Shown: piece after piece, positions 36,101 to 44,892 of the stretch
Layout of the letters: each line of letters begins with the position of its first letter
How positions within the stretch are numbered: the stretch's first letter is position 1
DNA from: Saccharina japonica
Lineage: Eukaryota; Sar; Phaeophyceae; Laminariales; Laminariaceae
NCBI GenBank assembly: GCA_008828725.1
Contig: MEHQ01003574.1
Coordinates: forward strand, 658,290-722,289
Direction: 5' to 3'
Length of the DNA stretch: 64,000 nucleotides
Program-made: the position numbers and the translations under genes
The notes under the pieces: model-generated
The model's input: the letters and a program-made list of their open reading frames with translations, nothing else
What the model was told of the DNA's origin: nothing
Databases searched by the model: none

Positions 36101-39095
36101 TGCATGCCGTCGTCGGGCAGGCCGTTTACATCGGCAAGCAGGCGCTGCCGGAGTGGCGGCAACGCGCGATAACTTGGGTGGCGGTCGCGCAACCTTGATG
36201 TGTGCGTGCGCCCGACAACACGCACGCCGTATCAGCAACGCAGCTTGTCAGCCTACACTCGTCTGGGCGATAATTTCTATTTATCTCGTTCCATCTCTCG
36301 TCGACAGCTGCTACAATTGTCCAGGTACGCCCTGCGACGTCTACAGGACCCATTGCCCGCCTCTGCGCTCGCGCTCTTCGATGCGAACGAGGAATCTCCG
36401 CATATCACCCGGCCACCTCTCGTCGACCACTCTCATAGCTACCGGAGTACACCCGGAATATCTACTAGATCAATCCATTGACCGCGCGAGCACCCGCGCG
36501 AGCGCTACTAGAAGCCAACGAGGCACCACCGCACCTGGTTGTTCCTGGAGCGCACGAGGTGCTGGATGATGTGGCTGCCGGAGGCGTTTCCGCAAGAGTT
36601 GCAGAACCACTTGCCGGACTCCACGCAGCGCACGACGCACGCCGGGTCGTGAATGCCACAGAAGCGGCACGCCCATTCGGGAGCCTCCACATCTGTGGCA
36701 TACCGAGAGGGGAGGGGGGGGACAAGGGTGCGTGCGGTTGTGCTTGCTCGTTGGAGAAGAGAGAAACGACGCGTGCTACGATGGGGCATGCCTTATAGCA
36801 CGTTTTGGACAAAACATTTTCTGACTGACTATTAGTATACTACCCAGTAAGGCATGCCTCATCGTTGGAACACCATTAGTCTAGTGGTTTAAACATTTTA
36901 CTCGTTGTACGAAGTATACCTATATTTAGGCCATCAGGGTTGTACTTTGGTACTAATACTTTGGTGCTAATGACTTACTAATAGTACTAATGGCATACTA
37001 AAAGTACTAATGACTTACTAATAGTACTAATTACTCACTAACAGTATAAATCCCATCAAGTGTAGGTGCACCCTTATTATAGCATGTGTGAAGCGGTGGC
37101 CGCCCGTAGAGGGGCGCAGAGCAACAGCCCGAAGCGAACCATCCCTCCGAATCTATAGGAAACCCTGCTTCAGCTACAGTAGTAGCTGAAAAGTAAGGCA
37201 TGCCTTATACGTAAGGCGGTCGTGTAATTTTAGCAACGCGCTTGTAACTATAAATGATACTAATAATGATAGTGTTGTCGAGTCCTCACCCTTAGCGTAA
37301 TCGTCGTCGGCTCGCACTCCCTCCTCGCCTTCCAGCATGCTCATCGTGCTTTCATCTCCCCCCCTAGGCTCGTCCCCCAACCTGCGACCGCACGAAACAA
37401 AACGAGACGCTGACGTTAGGGTGATGTTTTCCTGTTGACGAGGTTCCCAAGACGGGGCTCCCAACGGAGCGCCCCCGACAAGAGGGGTTTCGCGCGGAGG
37501 GCGTTCTCGAGATTTACTGCGATTTCCCCGGCCCATCTCGAGAGAAAGTGATGTGACATCAGGGCTCGTCGATGTGCTCGTGCTGCCACGTACTACCGTT
37601 GTGTCCCACAGCCGAGTTAAATCGACACACAACACAGCTGTCCGTATATTCATGGTGGGCTTGAGCTTTATTCTTACCAACACGCCAAAAGACAAAATAC
37701 AAGAAAAAAAGTGACTCTCGTATGCTACCTATATGACACCCTACAGCCACAGCAGTGGCCCTACAGTCACAGCAGTGGCCCTATAGCCAAAGCGGTGGTT
37801 CGATGGTCACGGGAGGGGCCGACGAGAGAGCGCAGGCGCTACGACGCAAGAAATATTATCATGGCTAGAGCCGACAGCAGAACAACCAGTGGCTGCCACA
37901 AGCCGCGCTTGTAGGTCAGTCGTTCGGTTCGGCTGGGGCGTATTCATAAGGCAACGCACGCGCTTCTTCTTCTACGACGATAGAACCACGCGTAGGTCGC
38001 GCCAACCCCAGCCAGCCAAGCTCGACTTCAGTCAGCGTCCATACCCCACAGTCCCACCGAAGCCAGATAAGCCCCCCTCGCGTACTACACCTCCGTCAAG
38101 CATCAGTTACTTAGTTACCTGAGGGCATCAAAACCAGTGGTCAATCCTCCAGTATCCACCTCGTCTTGACCGTAGCTCTGGTACGCGGAGGCCGAGTCGA
38201 TGTCAGCTGAGGAGGGGTTGTGGCTAACCACGCTAGCGCTTTCCGAAAACTGGTAGCCGCCGTTCTTCAGGGTGGGGTGGGAGCGTTCGGACAAAATCAA
38301 GCATACACGCGCGCGGGTGGGCGTAGGGAGAGGGAGGTGGGGGGGGCGGGGGCGGGATGAAACGCTTGTGAAACCGTCGGCGAACGTTGTTATGTGCCGT
38401 CCTGGCATAAACTACCAGGTACCACTCTATTCGGAGAAATAGAGTACGTTTGGGCGTTGAGAGCGACTACCCGAAGGCACTTAAATTTCCTAAACAGATA
38501 CTTTAGTAATACTAATACTCTTCACTGGCATGCAAAACAGGGCAGTACTAATAGTTACGCTCGTACGAGTATTAGCTGCTCGTGATATACGTGTGTTCCG
38601 TGCAGGTTCCGCCCGTTGGTCGGTTGTCGGTGCCCGTCCAGGCCTGCCGACGAAGAACCCAACAACAAGCGCATATACAAAAAATGGCACCACATCCATA
38701 CATCGCCGGCTCTGACGCTTGCACACATCTGATAGAGCAGATCCCCGTTTCATGATTTAGCTAGACCTTTCCGGGCAGATACACAGATCCCTCCTTTCTA
38801 TCGTCTGCACGGTCTAGATAATGTTTGCCGGGTGGGATCTGTATGATCTGTATGATCTGTGACACGGCTCTTGCTGAACACGTTTGCCGGGAGGGATCTG
38901 TATGATACGGCTCTTGCACAAAATACCATAACGGCAAATATAGGATCTGCATGATCCTACATCCACAGTGGATCCTAATCTATCTGTCCGATGTGTGGTC
39001 GACCTAAAGCAGGGCTGGCTGGCGCTCACCTTCTGGTTGTCGTTGACAACGCTCTCCTGGTAGTCCGTGTAACCGTCGCCGCTAAACTCCGATCC
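19578..39095 (-). CDS. UPF1: UPF1/RENT1 ATP-dependent RNA helicase (nonsense-mediated decay)
   Basis: Superfamily 1 helicase that binds RNA, hydrolyses ATP and is the core of nonsense-mediated mRNA decay, acting mainly in the cytoplasm with UPF2 and UPF3. At least 23 coding exons were placed on the minus strand, from 39095 to the stop at 19578-19580: 3096 nt, about 1031 residues, compared with about 1118 in human. All 22 junctions are AG/GT with matching phase. Order: acidic N-terminus, Cys/His zinc domain, 1B barrel, RecA1 with 1C insertion, RecA2, short Gly-rich tail. All helicase motifs are present: [49 protein letters not shown]. The start codon was not located; the segment matches human from the GSEF motif onwards. 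The last exon has a Gly13 run from a GGA/GGC-type repeat. Exons by block are given in the next entries. Introns hold many repeats. Confidence 0.96.
20459..20651. repeat. Inverted-repeat element in UPF1 intron (MITE-like)
   Basis: Ends gatagggcatgcctt (near 20461) and aaggcatgccctatc (near 20638) are exact inverse complements about 190 bp apart. The interior has three ttactacgcc units near 20520-20550. The same palindromic gcatgc core with flanking aagg/cctt recurs at about 36783-36863 and 37195-37210. Confidence 0.65.
21684..21785 (-). repeat. C-tailed dispersed repeat, reverse copy (fragment)
   Basis: A G-run at about 21684-21697 followed by tgtactcatgtcatgcatgg is the inverse complement of the tail of the repeat family described at 60981. 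Only the last 100 bp is present. This is the one copy in the window in this orientation. Confidence 0.75.
21807..26995 (-). CDS. UPF1: UPF1 block 4: RecA2 domain
   Basis: Exons 26903-26995, 26009-26113, 25091-25261, 24233-24387, 21807-21957. Motifs: VRLQ then VQYRMHP (motif IV), [44 protein letters not shown] (motif V) and [15 protein letters not shown] (motif VI). All are near identical to human UPF1. The donor at 26008 is a weaker GTCGGT. The intron between the last two exons is 2275 bp and contains the array-bearing element described below, whose right end begins only 11 bases into the intron. Confidence 0.96.
22405..22997. repeat. Minisatellite array 1, 42-bp palindromic unit
   Basis: About 14 direct copies of a 42-bp unit: gtagttgtctacagacaact, then agttgcacaactttttcaaa, then ca. 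Within each unit agttgtctgcagacaact (or its tac variant) is an 18-bp palindrome and caactagttg a 10-bp one, so single strands can fold into serial hairpins. Because 42 is divisible by three, both strands read through as periodic peptides; these are not genes. Confidence 0.95.
23006..23203 (+). CDS. Coding-like segment between the arrays (possible captured gene fragment)
   Basis: A frame from the array-1 end reads [20 protein letters not shown], continues through [20 protein letters not shown] and ends at a TAA at 23201-23203. Its codons show the high GC third position of the real exons here, and the peptide is acidic and Leu/Ile-rich. It lies antisense to UPF1 inside its intron. It begins right at the inverted-repeat end, where cag before ggtgtg could act as a splice acceptor. 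No ATG start and no known family. It may be host sequence captured by the element. Confidence 0.35.
   Translation, partial: QGVLLLDGNLDLIPEDIPKLGHDLVHTKIPGRLSNPIAGLAQLDGVFGLLDLTDEVEAEVSTADY
23566..24197. repeat. Minisatellite array 2, 42-bp palindromic unit
   Basis: About 15 direct copies of the same 42-bp unit as array 1, in the same orientation. One copy near 24048 has an extra acagta insertion. The first copies are the most divergent, as in array 1. Spurious open frames run through on both strands. Confidence 0.95.
24960..25055. repeat. Two CAG-type repeat stretches
   Basis: gaggtacagcagcagcagca and cgcaggtacagcagcagcag occur about 50 bp apart, suggesting a local duplication around a trinucleotide run. 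They are in a UPF1 intron and are not translated. Confidence 0.8.
25793..26037. repeat. Tandem duplication including the end of a UPF1 exon
   Basis: The block at about 25926-26037, which spans the last 29 bases of the UPF1 exon 26009-26113 and its donor, has a diverged copy at about 25793-25900. Shared strings include actgcacccgtt, gagcaagca, gacctggtccat and gatctggtccat. In the copy the splice donor reads AT in place of GT, so it should not be used. Confidence 0.75.
27330..31821 (-). CDS. UPF1: UPF1 block 3: RecA1 ATPase domain with 1C insertion
   Basis: Exons 31605-31821, 30351-30458, 29228-29329, 28043-28192, 27330-27437. The first carries the Q-like region [20 protein letters not shown] and the Walker A motif GPPGTGKT. 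The second has [18 protein letters not shown] (motif Ia) and [10 protein letters not shown]. The third and fourth form the helical 1C insertion ([13 protein letters not shown], then [19 protein letters not shown]) and [16 protein letters not shown]. The last holds motif [14 protein letters not shown] and motif [14 protein letters not shown]. Human has DEST where this protein has DEAT, a change seen in other UPF1 proteins. Catalytic residues are intact. Confidence 0.96.
27671..27981 (+). repeat. C-tailed dispersed repeat, near full-length copy in UPF1 intron
   Basis: It starts atatggtaaggcactt, continues with tggccacaccagaaaa and tcatgcgactcgcccaac, then gggatgcgaggatctatggt, and ends catgagtgca plus a C run. 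It aligns throughout with the copies at 54713, 60981 and 62139. Orientation is opposite to UPF1 transcription. Confidence 0.85.
28812..29028. mobile_element. Foldback MITE in UPF1 intron
   Basis: Inner arms 28874-28912 and 28933-28971 are 39-bp inverse complements with two mismatches, separated by 20 bp. Outer parts are also inverted: cttaagggcccgttttaac at the left and gttaatatgggccctaag at the right, and aaattcaatttgg against ccaaattgaattt. The whole can fold into one long hairpin. It lies in an older repeat shared with 47090-47420. Confidence 0.8.
32585..34911 (-). CDS. UPF1: UPF1 block 2: stalk and 1B regulatory barrel
   Basis: Exons 34795-34911, 34165-34331, 33440-33635, 32585-32685. 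Reads include [54 protein letters not shown] and [20 protein letters not shown], each collinear with human UPF1. Domain 1B contacts RNA and regulates helicase activity. The acceptor at 33635 was chosen over one 11 bases downstream because only it keeps frame. An additional in-frame 63-bp segment at 32972-33034 lies in the intron before the last exon of this block (separate entry). Confidence 0.93.
32972..33034 (-). CDS. UPF1: Possible alternative 21-residue cassette exon in UPF1
   Basis: Inside the 33439-32686 intron, a 63-bp stretch bounded by AG and GT (donor GTATTT) reads [20 protein letters not shown] after an ATG codon. It has no stop and length divisible by three, and both neighbours join in phase 0. 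Inclusion would insert 21 residues in the 1B region just before LEFVWK. Human UPF1 has no residues at that point, so it is unlikely in the main isoform. It could be a cassette exon or chance. Confidence 0.3.
35361..39095 (-). CDS. UPF1: UPF1 block 1: acidic N-terminus and Cys/His (CH) zinc domain
   Basis: Exons 39030-39095, 38119-38264, 37290-37381, 36535-36692, 35713-35871, 35361-35453. The first three encode a Ser/Asp/Glu-rich region starting [12 protein letters not shown]. The CH domain starts with [17 protein letters not shown], continues with [20 protein letters not shown] and then [16 protein letters not shown], with later cysteines in [12 protein letters not shown]. These supply the Cys/His ligands of the zinc modules that bind UPF2. 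The extra Cys in WFCNSCGN replaces Arg of the human NGRGN; other species vary here too. The block ends [18 protein letters not shown], close to the human sequence. Confidence 0.93.
36770..37250. repeat. AT-rich repeat cluster in UPF1 intron
   Basis: It contains short tandem variants of ttactaatagtactaatg (about 36950-37050) and inverted gcatgcc-type motifs at 36785 and 36850. It begins with cgcgtgctacgat and later reads ttatagcatgtgtg, an inverted pair also seen in the repeats near 28600 and 47090-47450. No gene is present. Confidence 0.6.
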
Positions 39096-39390
39096 CTGGG
39101 CGACGCGCACAACCGCACAGCATTTACACACATCGGAAAAATCAGATAGATCTTCATTTCATGACGTAGATATTTCTGGGAATGAAATATTCCTGATTTA
39201 TATGATCTGCAAGATCTAGATCACCATGTTTGCCCGGTGGGATCTGTACGTAGGACACCGCTCTCGCAAAAATATTTGCTGGGTGGGATATGTATGATAC
39301 GGCTCATGCATAACATATCCTAACGGCAAAAAACAGGATCTAGATGATCTAGATGATCTAGACCGTGATCTGTCCTACGTGTGCAATAGT
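38756..39390. repeat. gatctgtatgat-rich repeat, copies on both sides of a UPF1 exon
   Basis: Two related segments, about 38760-38995 and 39120-39385, flank the exon 39030-39095. Both contain gggatctgtatgat-like strings, cggctcttgcacaaaata or cggctcatgcataacata, taacggcaaa and a closing ctgtccgatgtgtgg or ctgtcctacgtgtgc. Related copies occur at 51510-51900, 54250-54640 and 56660-56830. Confidence 0.75.
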
Positions 39391-39606
39391 ACAAGCACGC
39401 GGCGTGGAAAGAAAGGTTATCGCCGCCACCGCACGAGCGAGCGGCGATGCAAAACACGCAGATGTGGTGAGGGCGAGGGTGAATATTTGTCTCTCGTCGT
39501 GGGCGCGAGCATTAATTTTTCCGCTCGTAAAAAGCGCAAAGTGCTATTTATAGATGCACTCGCACGCGAGACGCCCTAGCCTGTTGGAGGGCTGTATAGA
39601 GAGAAC

Positions 39607-39750
39607 TTGGCCAAGCTTTGACAAAAATGGTTGAATTATGCTTGAGTTTAAACCCTAACCCTAACCTCGACCGCATCGGAAATTTCTCGGAATGGATATG
39701 TAGAGAGGCGTTCGTGCGGACTATCAACCATTTCGTCGAAGCTGGGCCAA
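39607..39750. mobile_element. MITE family 1, second copy
   Basis: It has inverted ends ttggccaagctttgacaaaa and cgtcgaagctgggccaa. The interior holds ccctaaccctaacctcgacc and gaaatttctcggaatgga, matching the copy at 12211. Length is about 144 bp. Confidence 0.75.
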
Positions 39751-40017
39751 GTCGTAAACACCACTGGCCTGTTGGGCGGGCCGGGTCCCCACCCGCGCGT
39801 TGTCCTAAAAAAAGTTGGTGAAACTGAAAAAGCGTCGCTCCAAACCAAGGTTGGGGCACGTTGCTACGCAGAAAATACATTAGGCAAACCCAGCAGAGGG
39901 GGAAAGCACAATGGAAAATGTAGGTTGGTGGCACGCGCACGATACAAAAACTATTGAAAAGCTTCACGGCACGTTGTGTGCGCGCCAGTGTTCAAGCCCT
40001 TCGCTCTTCACCGCTCG

Positions 40018-40086
40018 GCGCCATATACTATAGGCTATGACCCTCCCCTCCCTTTTGGGGAGGGTCATAGCCCATGAGCGCCATAT
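40018..40086. repeat. Perfect hairpin flanked by 9-bp direct repeats
   Basis: Arms 40033-40048 (ggctatgaccctcccc) and 40057-40072 are exact inverse complements around an 8-base loop. The direct repeat gcgccatat lies at 40018-40026 and 40078-40086. The arrangement looks like a small foldback insertion with a target-site duplication. Confidence 0.75.
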
Positions 40087-40122
40087 GAGCCTTGAAACGG
40101 ACGAAATAGAAACAGCCACCAC

Positions 40123-40195
40123 GAGGGCAGCGGTAGTGACAGCGGCGGCAGCAGCAGCGGCAGCAGCAGCGGCAGCAGCAGCAGAGAGTCCACGC
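40123..40195. repeat. gca/gcg trinucleotide repeat
   Basis: A run of gcggcagcagcagcggcagc type. It reads as poly-Ala on the plus strand, but that frame has no supporting gene. It is just downstream (minus strand) of the possible UPF1 first exon's donor. Confidence 0.85.
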
Positions 40196-40204
40196 GCAGT
40201 TCAC

Positions 40205-40263
40205 CTGAGCACGGGGAGACAAATCGTCACCGAGAACTCCCTTGTATAGCGCGCGCGAACGCC
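40205..40263 (-). CDS. UPF1: Possible first coding exon of UPF1 (tentative)
   Basis: On the minus strand a frame reading YKGVLGDDLSPRAQ ends at 40205, followed by a GT donor (GTGAAC). Joined in phase 0 to the next exon it gives LGDDLSPRAQ then [12 protein letters not shown], paralleling human ELLGADTQ then GSEFEFTDF. That parallel is the only support. No in-frame ATG is seen upstream: the frame runs into a 23-base A run, beyond which an ATG at 40334 is out of frame. Either the start lies in a further exon, the A-run length is wrong, or this is untranslated sequence. Confidence 0.35.
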
Positions 40264-42067
40264 GGACGCTCCTTTTGGTGCTCGTTTTAACGTTTTCACT
40301 TTTTTTTTTTTTTTTTTTTTTTTGTCCATCCCATTTATTATCTTCGCCCTTCCTTTCTCTCTCCTCCCTAGTCGTAACTCAGATCCGGGGTCACAAAGTA
40401 GGCTCCTCTCCCTCCTCCCCCACTACGGTTCTTGCCTTGCATTTTTATCGCGAGAAGACTTCAGCCTTTCCTTCCCTCGTCGACTCGCATCGAATTGTGC
40501 CTACAGCAGTATTAATAGTTCCGAAAAATAAGAATTTTTTCGTAGCGAAGCGGTCGCAAGTCGCAAGAATGTGGGTCAGGGTCGGTCCTCAACCTTGGGC
40601 ACGCACCCGGACAACCGGGCACTACTGCTGGGCGAGAGATGTTTGTGATACGTCATCTACCTGGTACCTTTCACAGCATACCTGGTACCTCGTATCATAT
40701 ACCTGGTACCTTTCACAGCATACCTGGTACCTGGTACATACCAGATGCATGGCACCTGGTGTTATACCTCAAGGGTATCTGGTATTACCCGTACGAGAAG
40801 CGCTTGTCGAAGGCTTTATACGTAGCTGTTTGGGGTACAGCAGTACTGCCGTATACCAGGTATACTGTTGGTGTACAGCAGAATGCACATGAAGTAAGTA
40901 GGCCAGTTACAACGTGGCGATGTCGCGACACCGAGCGCATGGTCGGAGAGCGGTGCTGATCCACTGGCGTGACAAAATCACAAAACTCTGGCAGAAAGAG
41001 GGGAGGTCCGGCCTGAAAAAAAGCGATGCAATATGCAAGAATAAACGGTAGTCCCACGACCCACGATGCGGCCGGCTGCGTTTCCGCGTGGGTTACTGTA
41101 CTAACCGAATGGCGGGTGGCGTCACTACGTGGTAACAGCACAGGTCAAGGCTCGTAGGGCTCGAATGTCCACTGTTGTGATACACCCGGAAACTGTCAAG
41201 CATGCTTGTTACTGCTGTACTCGTAGTCTATTCATAGCGCAGTTGTCGACCGACATCTGAGACGAACGAGCACGTGGCAGTTTTTGAGGGCGCGTTTCTG
41301 TTTCGCTGTTTTCCGCCAACTTTGTCGGCATCATGGGTGGGGGGAGGGGGGGGCGGATTGGTGGGTTGATGGGCGGGTGGGAGCGCCGGCAGGCGGGTGA
41401 TGGCGGTGAGGGCAGACGCAGACGAACACGCTGCAGCCTGCAACAGATGGGCAGGTGTGCGGAGCAAGCGAACCGCAGGCGATGATACATCTGCAAAACT
41501 GAAAGGGGCGGGATAATCGTCCAGCGTCCGAAATACCGGTCACCAGTCACTTAGAAAATTCACTGCGATGTCGGCGCTGTCGCTGTATCATACCTGGTAC
41601 GTACGAAGACGCTCCGCGGGACGCATGGTTTCGACAAGTGATGCGGACTACGTACGTACACACAACAATCGGACGGTCCGGGCATTCAGTGAAACCGGTG
41701 AATCGTCGCCAGTGCAACGTGCTGCTGTCTGCTACTGCCACAGCAGTATTTGCACGCACTTTGCTTTACTTTACAGAAGTGGTCAAGGCAACACACCATA
41801 CTCCTCGGTACGACCAATTTTAACCATTTTTGAGGGGGAAGAGGGCAGCAAACTGATGTGAAACACAACCGAAAAAACCGCCCGCAGTGGATCCACCGCT
41901 TTCGACGAAGCGATGCCTGCCGTCGTGAGGAAATCACAAGGGTGCATGGAGTAGCTAAGACGTGCCACACACCGCCACCCGATTGGACCGTCTGGTGTGC
42001 GTGCCTTGGCGCTACCTTTCAAGAACATGTGGACGCAGGGCTGCTATCCTTTGTGGCATCCCCTTAC
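40264..42067. other. Spacer upstream of UPF1
   Basis: It starts with a 24-base T run (40300-40323). At 40655-40745, four to five copies of catacctggtacct and catttcacagcatacc-like words form a short tandem array. No promoter element could be picked with confidence. A minus-strand Ala-rich frame near 41230-41480 could be a continuation of the exons at 42.1-42.6 kb, but its phase does not settle the matter. Confidence 0.45.
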
Positions 42068-42588
42068 CTGCTCGCTCAGAGCCAGCAACGCGTTGATGCC
42101 ATTCCCAACATCAGACGCCACCTCGCTCTCGCCCAGTGCCCCACCCCCTTGAACAGTTGCCGGCACGGTATCGTCCAAAGCGTCTGTATCCATTGCTGTG
42201 AGCCAGCTATGGCTGGCTTGAGCGAGTACCTTGATTAACAAGTGGGTGATGGAATGCTGCTCCCTGTCATCTGCTCGCTGTTCGGAAACGAATCTGTGCG
42301 GTGTTACGAGTGATAAAGAGGCGTAACAGAAAGGGCAAATATAGCAGAGTGAGTGCACGAGAGATCGGCTGTGCGCTCCCACCTCATCGCACACGCTACC
42401 TGGACCCCCAAAGGGACGATAATTCTACACACGAGGGCCCTTCTCCCAGGAACTCACAGGGGTGCTTTAACGTGAAGCGTGATATTTCGCGAAGGCCGAG
42501 TGATCGATTCATCCGCGCCTGTCCTAGACGCCTACGAGATCGTGATCGAGGCGTTGAACGCACGCAAAGCAAGGATGTTCAGCTCCAG
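42068..42588 (-). CDS. Two possible exons of an unrecognised minus-strand gene
   Basis: Exon 42536-42588 reads LELNILALRAFNASITI and ends at a GTAGGC donor in phase 2. Exon 42068-42293 follows a good acceptor (ccgcacag) with the matching phase, reading FVSEQRADDREQHSITHLLI, KVLAQASHSWLTAMDTDALD and GNGINALLALSEQ, then a GTAAGG donor. The 75-codon frame is helical and acidic, unlike the spacer. Neither the upstream start nor the next exon was found. On the plus strand 42497-42606 also has an open, protein-like frame (VLDAYEIVIEALNARKARMF), so the strand of the smaller exon is uncertain. Confidence 0.35.
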
Positions 42589-42609
42589 CTCGAGACCAGG
42601 TGACCATTT

Positions 42610-44139
42610 GCATTGACCATTTGCGTGGCAAATTACTGGTAAGTGGTAAGGGCAGGGGTGAGATTGATACTCTGTCGTGCTGCACGTTTCCCAGTGCTGT
42701 GTGATCTGGCAAATCGGCCGGCCTCTGGAGAGGAGCTGAATATCTTCTTTCTATTAATACGATAACCTTGCGCTTCTTCTCCAGTTTGAACTACGACGTT
42801 GTGCTACTCGTACCAGAGGCATGTGTCGTACTGTAAGGAAATAGTGAGAGCATCAACACCCTTTCAGGAGCGAGGAGCGGGGGTCGCCGAATGTCTGCTG
42901 TCATACATACCATACCAGGTATCATCTATAGCGCTGAACAAGCCAGGCAACTGGAATTACTCATGACTGCAAGACTGCAGCGCATTATGAGCAGGATACG
43001 GGGGCCTTGCCGGGGGGCGGGCCTCGTTCTTTGTTCCGTGCGGTGAAACCTCGAAATTGATCGTAATGTGAAAATGTGAAAAATGAAGAATGGCCTGAAG
43101 CTCTCAGCTCTCTCAGAGCTCCAGAGGGTTAATATTCAGAAGACCGCCTCTGTAAGCCAGTCTACAGCAGCAGCATATGATACTCGTACGAGTACATATT
43201 ATAGATAGGTAGAGCGCCCTATTATATATACGTCGTAGTGCGTCGGGGTGGAGAGATTCCGCATACACCGACGTCCCTTATCAGATTTGGCCCCACTTAC
43301 TATTAATAGGCCTACGTTATATGTGTAGCCTATCGTCCTTACTGAGTGTGGAGATACGTACATACCATACATACCGGTACGCAGAAATTTGAGGTCCCTT
43401 GGTATTTGGTATGATTACTCTAACCTGGATATAATACTAACCTGTACTGATTTTTTACGCAACGCGGGATGAAAGGGGTAGTTACATGCCTACTCTGCAC
43501 TCGTACGTAACTGCTGCTGTGCTGCTGTTCCTGGTGCTGTGTCAAAAATCTAAAAACCCGCAAAGTCATCGCACAGGTATATTATACCAGTACAGAGCAT
43601 GCTCCGATATGTCCTGTTTGACCCTGAACGCGCGAGAGCGCGAGTTGGCGAAGTTCTGAATTCGATGAAAATGGACGAGCTGTCGGAATCAGCCCTCAGC
43701 GCGATAGAAACCAAGGCATGCACGTATGTATATACTTCGTTTTGGTACCGGGGGGGGTAGAAGGGAAGACACTTGTGATCACGCTTGAGAGAGTCGCCCT
43801 CACGCGAGATTACCTGGAAAGTAAGATTGTTGATAAATAAAAATAAAAATAAACATTTTCGCACACAAATGTATGTTGTGACGATGTTCTCTTTCTGGAG
43901 CAGTCGCAGTAGAAATATCCAGGGGCTGCGTATTGCGTATTGCGTGTGAGGTTCTTGTATAGAAGAGTGATGTGTATCTCGCTTAAGGAAGAGGCGTGTT
44001 TCTGCAGGATATATGACGCGCATTCACGACCACCGGCTTGTCACCGAAGCCTCCCCCTCCCAGTCCTCAATGGTAGAACCACAACCCTGACCCCAGCTTC
44101 GTGGATCATACACCTATATAACTACGACCCGCCCCCCCC
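42610..44139. other. Spacer, no gene recognised
   Basis: AT-richer DNA with short frames only. A small inverted region lies near 43190-43260 and a G-run at 43750-43757. Nothing resembles an exon or RNA gene. Confidence 0.5.
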
Positions 44140-44850
44140 TTAGGGATGCGAGGTTCCATGGTCATATGACAACTACGGTCATGCACGACGTGAGTACACC
44201 CCCGCCCCCCCGGAGAGGTCGAACATAATATGTTTTGGTATATGATCCACGAAACTTGGGGTCAGGGTTATGGTCAAGGCTAGGGATCGGGTTGGGTCTG
44301 CATAAGAGGGGGGAGAGGTTTTGGTTCAGGTACTTGATCGGACGATCGAAAATAGCAAGCAACAAAGGAGCACGCCCTCCCCCCTCATGACATGAGTACG
44401 CGTCGCCCTCCCATCATCAAGTCACTCGCAGCTGTCATCCATATGCAAGAACTTACGCACAAGCTGCCGAAGTCCGCCTGACAAGCGGTTCTTGGCAGGA
44501 CGCAGCTCACGCTTCATGAGAGTCGCCGAACATCTCACGGCGCTTCGGGCTTGGTCGGAGCGATGTCTCTGTCTGCCTGATCGGTGAAAACCGGATGTGC
44601 TTTGTCCCGGCATTGTAAGGATGCGAGGATCTATGGTCATACGACTACGGCCGTGCATGACAATTAGTACACCCCCCCCCAGGAGTAGGAATGGTGCCCC
44701 GTCTCGAAAGGGATGTGTGGTCAATTGTCAGATGACTAAAGAAGGCAAACAACAAACGAGTATATTCACCCCCCCCAACCCCCCCGATGCGAGGGTCTAT
44801 GGTCATGCGACTACGGCCACTCATGAATATCGAGTACACCCCCCCCCCAA
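44140..44850 (+). repeat. Cluster of C-tailed dispersed repeat copies
   Basis: Three copies in one orientation: tail only at about 44140-44212, a 250-bp copy at about 44432-44681, and tail only at about 44786-44850. Each ends with a form of ggtctatggtcatacgacta, cggccatgcatgacatgagt and a C run. The last ends 43 bases before the protease start codon. Confidence 0.85.
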
Positions 44851-44892
44851 ACCTACCCACCCTTTCACCTATCCACCCCCCCACCAACCCCT

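Noticed and set aside
40242-40892. 216-codon plus-strand ORF
   Set aside because: It includes a T-run-derived poly-Phe stretch and a peptide made by the tacctggtacc tandem repeat; there is no domain.
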